From JBDLID01 sp039715055 (GTDB lineage Bacteria; Desulfobacterota; Desulfobulbia; Desulfobulbales; Desulfocapsaceae), in assembly GCA_039715055.1 (NCBI GenBank), contig JBDLID010000005.1:1-45780 (forward strand): DNA of 45,780 nucleotides, written 5' to 3'. The position numbers and the translations under genes were made by a program. The notes below the pieces were generated by a model that did not search any database, was not told the DNA's origin, and saw nothing but the letters and a program-made list of their open reading frames with translations. Position 1 is the first letter of the stretch. Every line of letters starts with the position of its first letter. Below are positions 40,694-45,780 of this stretch, one piece after another.

Positions 40694-42801
40694 GGGATTT
40701 CAGGCATATATATGATTAACATTGGTTTCTGCAGTTTCTGGCAGACGGAATCGGCCAGGGAGCCGAAGAAAAATTTCTGAATCACCCGGGTTCGCGTTGC
40801 CCCCATGACCACCAGGTCAAACGCCTCTGACTCCTCCAGGATGGTCTCCACCCTGGAATCGGTGGCCCTGGTCAGCACCGTGGTTTCAACATGCTCCTGC
40901 TGCTGTGCCAGCCAGCGACGGACCTTCTCTTTCTCCTTCCGAATATAGTCTTCGGACTCATCGGACTGGAGCAGGTATAAGAGGTTGACCTGGTGTTCGC
41001 CAATGGCATGAAGGGCGGCAATCACCGGATACACCTCCTTGAGATCGTCCAGGCTGGTGACCGGAATAAGAATTCGCTCCGTGTGCAGTTCTCCAAAAAA
41101 ACGAACCACCACTACCGGACAGGTCACGTTGCCGGCGACGCTCTCCAGGGTATCGTGAAACCGTGACTTGCTGCCTCCCAGGGGGTAGCCGAGCACCACG
41201 GCGCTGGCATCGTTGTACTCGACCGCGGCAACAAGGCCCGAGGCCACGTCACGATCTCGAACCAGTTGAGTGACAAGGGGATACCCCAGGGTGTTGACCT
41301 CACTGCTCTCGATCTTAAAATAAGACGACTCTTCATGATCTTGCGGACCCAGCACCTTGATGGCCATGGGCAGGGAGTCGTAATAGTGGGCGAGGATAGT
41401 GGCAAAACGTCCCAAACCGGCGGCGACTTCCGGATTGGAGACCCCAAAGGCCACAACCCCTTTCGGCTTTGGGGAAGAGGCCAGTTTTTCCCAGGTCCAG
41501 GGGACAATACTGACACCTTCGGCGGAACGGAGCCATTGCTCATTTTCACTGTAGGAGAGCCCGTTGGAACTTTTTTCCTGCAGCGTCTTTGAGGCGTGGG
41601 CCTCACCGGCACTGGTCACGGCATATTTAGCGGCAATCGGCCCGATGAGCTCGGAAAGAAAGACTCCAACCAGGACCACCGGGGTGATCACCTGGGAATA
41701 CATTTTCAGGGTGGCATCGCTGGAAATGAGAAAGATCAGACCAATGGCCACTCCGGCCTGTGGGACCAGCGTCAGACCGAGATATTTCTGTACCACCTTG
41801 GGTGACCGGCCAAAGCTCGATCCGCAGGAGACCCCGATAACCTTGCCGCTCACCCTTGCGAAAAAATAAACAACCCCGATGAGACCGATCCCTCCCAGGC
41901 TCCTCACGTCAAGATGGGTGCCAGCCAGGGTAAAGAAGAGCACAATGATCGGCGGCTCAAAACTATTAAGGGCACGGAAAATTCTGACATCCCGCTCGGC
42001 CCGGTTGACCAGACTGAACCCTGCGGCCATACCAGCCAAGAGTGGGGAAAGACTAAAAAAGCGGGCCACTTCACTACAGAGTAGAAGCAGGGCAAGTCCG
42101 GCTGTCATCATCTCGCCGTTGGACTTCAGTCTCTTCAAAACCGTATCAAGAATAAGGCCGGTAAAAATGCCGAGACTGAGCGACAGACCAATCTCAAGCA
42201 GGCCTGAGCTGATCACCGTGAAAATGGAGGCGCTGCCTTCGCCGACAATCTGGTGGACGAGCGAGACCGCCAGACCGAAGAACATGATCGCCAGGCCGTT
42301 GTCAATGGCCACAGTGGCAAGCAGGGTTGAAGTAAGCGGTCCACGGGCGCCCAGTTCACGAACCACCAGCAGGGTGGCTGCCGGAGCAGTTGCGATCCCC
42401 ACAGTTCCCAGGAGGATGGCCACCGCCAGATAATCCCGCAACTGCCAGCCGCTCACTGTAAAACCGGTCAGCCTGATGGTCGAAAAGATCAAAAAACTGA
42501 TCAGCAGAAAAACTATCGTGGCCTCACAGAAAACGATCCAGCCAACACTGCGGGCATGCTCCCGCAGCTTTTTCAGTTCAATATGCTCGCCGATGCCAAA
42601 GGCGATCAGCATCAATGCGATATGGGTAAAATGCTCAAGCCCATGCCCACCTTTGCTCTCGTTGACGATATTGAAGCCGCTGGGGCCAAGCAGCAGCCCG
42701 GCCAAGACATAGCCGGTCACCGACGGCAGGTGAAAGCGCTGACAGAGTTTAGCGGATAAGAGGCCGACGGCCAGAAGGATTGCAAGACCAAGGGTAACCA
42801 T
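40690..42801 (-). CDS. CPA2 cation:proton antiporter fused to universal stress domain
   Basis: The 703-aa protein has about 12 membrane helices (1-385) of the CPA2/KefB-like Na+/H+ exchanger type (LLGPSGFNIV, GTVGIATAPAATLLVVREL, GVSCGSSFGRS) and a C-terminal cytoplasmic universal-stress-protein half (about 430-700) ending GATRTRVIQKFFFGSLADSVCQKLQKP, the nucleotide-binding signature. This suggests ion exchange regulated by ATP or stress ligands. It overlaps rmuC. Confidence 0.9.
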   Translation of the reverse strand: MVTLGLAILLAVGLLSAKLCQRFHLPSVTGYVLAGLLLGPSGFNIVNESKGGHGLEHFTHIALMLIAFGIGEHIELKKLREHARSVGWIVFCEATIVFLLISFLIFSTIRLTGFTVSGWQLRDYLAVAILLGTVGIATAPAATLLVVRELGARGPLTSTLLATVAIDNGLAIMFFGLAVSLVHQIVGEGSASIFTVISSGLLEIGLSLSLGIFTGLILDTVLKRLKSNGEMMTAGLALLLLCSEVARFFSLSPLLAGMAAGFSLVNRAERDVRIFRALNSFEPPIIVLFFTLAGTHLDVRSLGGIGLIGVVYFFARVSGKVIGVSCGSSFGRSPKVVQKYLGLTLVPQAGVAIGLIFLISSDATLKMYSQVITPVVLVGVFLSELIGPIAAKYAVTSAGEAHASKTLQEKSSNGLSYSENEQWLRSAEGVSIVPWTWEKLASSPKPKGVVAFGVSNPEVAAGLGRFATILAHYYDSLPMAIKVLGPQDHEESSYFKIESSEVNTLGYPLVTQLVRDRDVASGLVAAVEYNDASAVVLGYPLGGSKSRFHDTLESVAGNVTCPVVVVRFFGELHTERILIPVTSLDDLKEVYPVIAALHAIGEHQVNLLYLLQSDESEDYIRKEKEKVRRWLAQQQEHVETTVLTRATDSRVETILEESEAFDLVVMGATRTRVIQKFFFGSLADSVCQKLQKPMLIIYMPEIP

Positions 42802-42915
42802 GGTTCAGCGTATCGGAAAAAGAAGAAATTTCAAGGTTTTCTTGAACAGTTTGATTCTTTGGGATATTGTTGCCCGCAGATTTCAATCTCAACCAAAATC
42901 AACCAGTAATCGGAA

Positions 42916-43572
42916 ATGGCAGCCAGCGCATCTGATAATTCACCCATAGAAGCGTTCAGATTTCTCAATCTGCTCATTCTTGTTCTCATTGCCATTGTCG
43001 GCCTGCAGGAGGAGTTCATCGCCGAATTTCTGATCTGGGAAAACGGCCCCATCGAGACATTTACAGTGGTGGCCTATTTTTCAGCCGTTGGAGCGCTAAT
43101 CATCTCCCAGAGACGACAGGAACTCAACTTTGATCTCTGCGCCGCCCTTCTCATTCTAACCATGGGACTGCGGGAACTCGACTTCCACGACAGATTCACC
43201 ACCATGGGAATCCTCAAGTCCAGATTTTACATCAGCCCCGAGGTGCCGCTGACTGAAAAACTCATCGCCCTGGTGATTGTGGTTGTCATCGCGGCGGTGG
43301 CCCTTCGCTTCATCAGCCGAAACGGTCTCTCGTTTCTTAAAGGAATCAGGGCTGGCGACAAGGCGGCCCTGCTGGTGCTTAACGGTATTATCTTCACAAT
43401 CTTAAGCAAACTCATCGACTCCACACCGCAATTGTTTGCAAGGACCGTTGAGGAAATTTTAGAGTTCAGTATTCCCCTGTTTTTTCTGGCCGCACTCCTT
43501 GTCCAGACCGACCGGGTCTGGAGCGAATCAACTCACAATGGCCGGAGCCGGAAGCTGAAGGAAACACCATAG
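42916..43572 (+). CDS. hypothetical multi-helix membrane protein
   Basis: The 218-aa protein has about five hydrophobic segments (14-31, 43-60, 73-90, 112-135, 150-168 and near 185-200). Motifs include ENGPIETFTVVAYF and LILTMGLRELDFHDRF, with charged residues inside helices. This layout matches small conserved membrane proteins without an assigned function. It is divergent from the antiporter operon by 114 bp. Confidence 0.7.
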   Translation: MAASASDNSPIEAFRFLNLLILVLIAIVGLQEEFIAEFLIWENGPIETFTVVAYFSAVGALIISQRRQELNFDLCAALLILTMGLRELDFHDRFTTMGILKSRFYISPEVPLTEKLIALVIVVVIAAVALRFISRNGLSFLKGIRAGDKAALLVLNGIIFTILSKLIDSTPQLFARTVEEILEFSIPLFFLAALLVQTDRVWSESTHNGRSRKLKETP

Positions 43573-43588
43573 AACGATTGTTCCCCGG

Positions 43589-43984
43589 CTACAGGCCGCA
43601 CTCCAGTCGGTCAACCTTTTGGAGGAGGCTCTCCCTGATTTGCGGATTATCACTTACAGACAGCAGGGACTTCAGGGTGGAATCGACAAAGGAACTCAAC
43701 TGGTGGCGGCCGCCGACCTCGGCCTCAACAAGGACAATTGACTTGACGGTGTTGAGGCTCTCCTGGTCTTCAACCAGAATGGCCGCCCAGAAAAGATGCT
43801 CGGTAACGGGATTTCGTTTCGGGTCCGACTCCCAGTATGTGGGAGGCTGCTGAACCAGGGCCAGTTTCTTGATGAGGGCCGCATGAAGACGACCTCGCAG
43901 GGAAAGGATATCAGGCAACCGGCCATGCTCCAATCCCCTGACCATCTCACTGAACATACCGTTTATCCCGGCTAACTGAAGCAC
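43589..43984 (-). CDS. hypothetical protein
   Basis: The 131-aa frame begins with GTG 43984; an ATG at 43957 would give 122 aa and is equally possible. It is soluble, without cysteines in a motif, and contains PPTYWESDPKRNPVTEHLFWAAILVEDQESLNTVKSIVLVEAEVGGRHQ. I do not recognise a family. It lies 103 bp downstream of clpA on the same strand and may be read with it. Confidence 0.55.
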   Translation of the reverse strand: MLQLAGINGMFSEMVRGLEHGRLPDILSLRGRLHAALIKKLALVQQPPTYWESDPKRNPVTEHLFWAAILVEDQESLNTVKSIVLVEAEVGGRHQLSSFVDSTLKSLLSVSDNPQIRESLLQKVDRLECGL

Positions 43985-44087
43985 ATCCGGAGTCTACGCT
44001 TACCTGAACAGTTACATCAGATGTTTTTTGAAGTTTTTAGCTTTCAGCTGAACAGGTACAATCCCTGAGGGTACAGGCCGTACCGAT

Positions 44088-45780
44088 TCAGTGATAGCTG
44101 AAAGTCAACTTCTTGTTGCGCAGCCCCACCTTGACCTTTCCGCCCCGCATCAGATCGCCGAAGAGGATCTGCTCGGTGAGGGTGTCACCAATCTCCTTCA
44201 TGATCAGGCGACGAAGCGGCCGGGCTCCGTAATTGGGGTCATAGCCCTTCTCAGCCAGCCAGTTCCTGGCCTTGACGGTGAGTTCTATGGTGACTCTCCT
44301 TTCAGCGAGCTGCTCCTGCAGCTCACCAACCATTTTCTCCACAACCTTTTCAACGGTACCGATCTCCAGCTGGGTAAAGGAGATGATGCCGTCAAGACGA
44401 TTACGGAACTCGGGTGAGAAGAAGCCCTTGATCGCCTTCTGGTCCTTGCCACTGCTTGTCCCGACAAAACCGATGGGTTTGGAGGCCATCTCTCTCGCTC
44501 CGGCATTGGTTGTCATGATGATGATGACGTTTCTGAAATCAGCCCGTCTTCCCGAATTGTCGGTCAGCGTCGAGTGATCCATGACCTGGAGAAGGATTGA
44601 GAAGATATCCCCATGGGCCTTTTCAATTTCATCGAGCAGCAGGACCGAATAGGGGTGCTTGCGTATGGCCTCGGTGAGCAGTCCGCCCTGGTCAAAACCG
44701 ACATAACCGGGAGGGGCACCGATCAAGCGGGCCACGGCATGTTTCTCCATGTACTCGCTCATATCAAAACGCTCGAAATGGATGGAAAGTGACTCGGCCA
44801 GCTGCCTGGCCACCTCGGTTTTTCCCACCCCTGTGGGACCTGCAAAGAGGAAGCTGCCGGTGGGTGATTCGGGATGACCGAGCCCGGCACGGGATCGTTT
44901 CACCGCCTGGACCACCGCATCGATGGCTGTGTCCTGGCCAAAGATGACACCCTTCATCTTACCGGCAAGCTCCTTGAGCGAGCCGATTTCAGCCTTGGAG
45001 CCTGATTTTGCCGGTACACGGGCCATCTTTGAGACGACCTTTTCCACATCACGGACCTTGACCATCCGGTCGATCTTGCCTTCCAGCCGGAAAGAGGATC
45101 CCACCTCATCAAGGACATCAATGGCCTTATCCGGCAGAAAGCGGTCGTTGATATAACGCTCGGCAAGCTCTGCGGTGGCCTTGATCGCCGCCTTGGAGTA
45201 GGTGACCCGGTGATGGTCCTCATAACGATCCTGCAATCCCTTGAGGATACCGATGGTATCGGCCACCGAAGGTTCGGAGATATCGATCTTTTGAAAACGC
45301 CGAGACAGGGCTCTGTCCTTTTCAATATGGTTTTTATACTCCTCGTAAGTGGTGGAGCCGACACAGCTGAGGGTGCCTGCCTGCAGCGCAGGTTTGAGAA
45401 GGTTGGAGGCATCCATGGAACCGCCGCTGGTTGCACCGGCACCGACAATGGTGTGCATCTCATCGATGAAGAGGATTGCATTGTCCTTGCGCTCCATTGC
45501 ACCGATGACGCCTTTGAGACGTTTTTCAAAATCACCCCGGTACTTGGTGCCGGCAACAAGCGTCCCCATATCGAGGAGATAGATCTCGACACCCTGCAGC
45601 AGATCCGGGACCATACCTTTTTTGCCGTTTTCCCTGGCCACCTCATCGTCATGGATGTAAAGGGCGAGCCCTTCGGCAATGGCTGTTTTTCCAACTCCCG
45701 GCTCACCAACCAGCAGTGGATTATTCTTCTTTCTCCGACAGAGTACCTGCATCATTCGCTCAAGCTCACGACGACGGCCA
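44088..45780 (-). CDS. clpA: ATP-dependent Clp protease ATP-binding subunit ClpA (partial, 5' end beyond window)
   Basis: About 563 residues are visible; the N-domain and start are off the right edge, so the apparent ATG at 45755 is internal. D1 has Walker A GEPGVGKT and Walker B AILFIDEMH; D2 has GPTGVGKT and VLLLDEIEKAH with the arginine finger region FRNRLDG. This is the ClpA/ClpB fold, and the lack of a ClpB middle coiled coil between D1 and D2 (the linker is short) identifies ClpA. It unfolds substrates for ClpP. A clpS gene may lie further right. Confidence 0.95.
   Translation of the reverse strand, partial: GRRRELERMMQVLCRRKKNNPLLVGEPGVGKTAIAEGLALYIHDDEVARENGKKGMVPDLLQGVEIYLLDMGTLVAGTKYRGDFEKRLKGVIGAMERKDNAILFIDEMHTIVGAGATSGGSMDASNLLKPALQAGTLSCVGSTTYEEYKNHIEKDRALSRRFQKIDISEPSVADTIGILKGLQDRYEDHHRVTYSKAAIKATAELAERYINDRFLPDKAIDVLDEVGSSFRLEGKIDRMVKVRDVEKVVSKMARVPAKSGSKAEIGSLKELAGKMKGVIFGQDTAIDAVVQAVKRSRAGLGHPESPTGSFLFAGPTGVGKTEVARQLAESLSIHFERFDMSEYMEKHAVARLIGAPPGYVGFDQGGLLTEAIRKHPYSVLLLDEIEKAHGDIFSILLQVMDHSTLTDNSGRRADFRNVIIIMTTNAGAREMASKPIGFVGTSSGKDQKAIKGFFSPEFRNRLDGIISFTQLEIGTVEKVVEKMVGELQEQLAERRVTIELTVKARNWLAEKGYDPNYGARPLRRLIMKEIGDTLTEQILFGDLMRGGKVKVGLRNKKLTFSYH

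Noticed and set aside
7711..44016. Shared 13-mer TGTAACTGTTCAG at 7710 and, reversed, at 44004
   Set aside because: A 13-base match is expected by chance several times in a window of this size; flanks do not align.

Overview
The window looks like a chromosomal segment of a Desulfobacterota bacterium, most likely a marine, cold-adapted member near Desulfobulbales. This is inferred from gene content: a Pta with an N-terminal DRTGG/BioD-like part, several small zinc-ribbon proteins, two signalling proteins with a Cys-rich C-terminal module, a TGA-recoding (selenoprotein) gene, and a cold-shock RNA gene group. No rRNA, tRNA, CRISPR array, transposase or integrase was seen.

Positions 1-14400 are an AT-richer accessory region. 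Up to 8731 every gene is on the + strand, each a stand-alone small gene of unrelated function with long non-coding gaps: DUF3592, DUF2007 plus zinc ribbon, alpha/beta hydrolase, atypical SDR, LysE exporter, small membrane and secreted proteins, AraC regulator, PEBP, SRPBCC. Decayed tautomerase and glyoxalase genes lie among them. The layout, one attC-like structure near 2705-2797 and repeated CGTTAT motifs just before genes suggest a degenerate cassette array. The most notable item is at 5718-6020: a 100-codon gene with two in-frame TGA codons at conserved-cysteine positions of a thioredoxin-like family. Each TGA is followed at the right distance by a hairpin of bacterial SECIS type, so it is best read as a two-selenocysteine protein, not a pseudogene. 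From 8739 to 14375 follow a Crp/Fnr regulator divergent from an SDR/YkgJ/membrane-protein operon, then a PPOX and a SnoaL-like gene near an HxlR regulator and a DUF6544 gene.

Positions 14728-17082 (minus strand) form an RNA/cold-response group: RRM protein, DEAD-box helicase, cold-shock protein and an overlooked 50-aa charged protein with a TTG start. Next come a gamma-glutamylcyclotransferase-like gene, a secreted Lys-rich HhH protein and two response regulators.

From about 20100 the DNA is visibly GC-richer and looks like core genome. A + strand run carries an AsmA/YhdP-like giant protein, fatty acid cis/trans isomerase (cti), an acyltransferase, pta and glgX: envelope lipid adaptation followed by acetate and glycogen metabolism. 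The minus strand then carries DUF2628, a secreted HAD phosphatase-like protein, a PAS protein, a large MscS channel, PilZ and MltF genes, a zinc-ribbon protein, rmuC, a CPA2 antiporter-Usp fusion and, running off the right edge, clpA.

Repeats: five copies of a palindromic element with core ACCTTGAAAAAT (3858, 4931, 14928, 18671, 38406) and one 94-bp MITE-like element at 31798-31891 with perfect 20-bp inverted ends.
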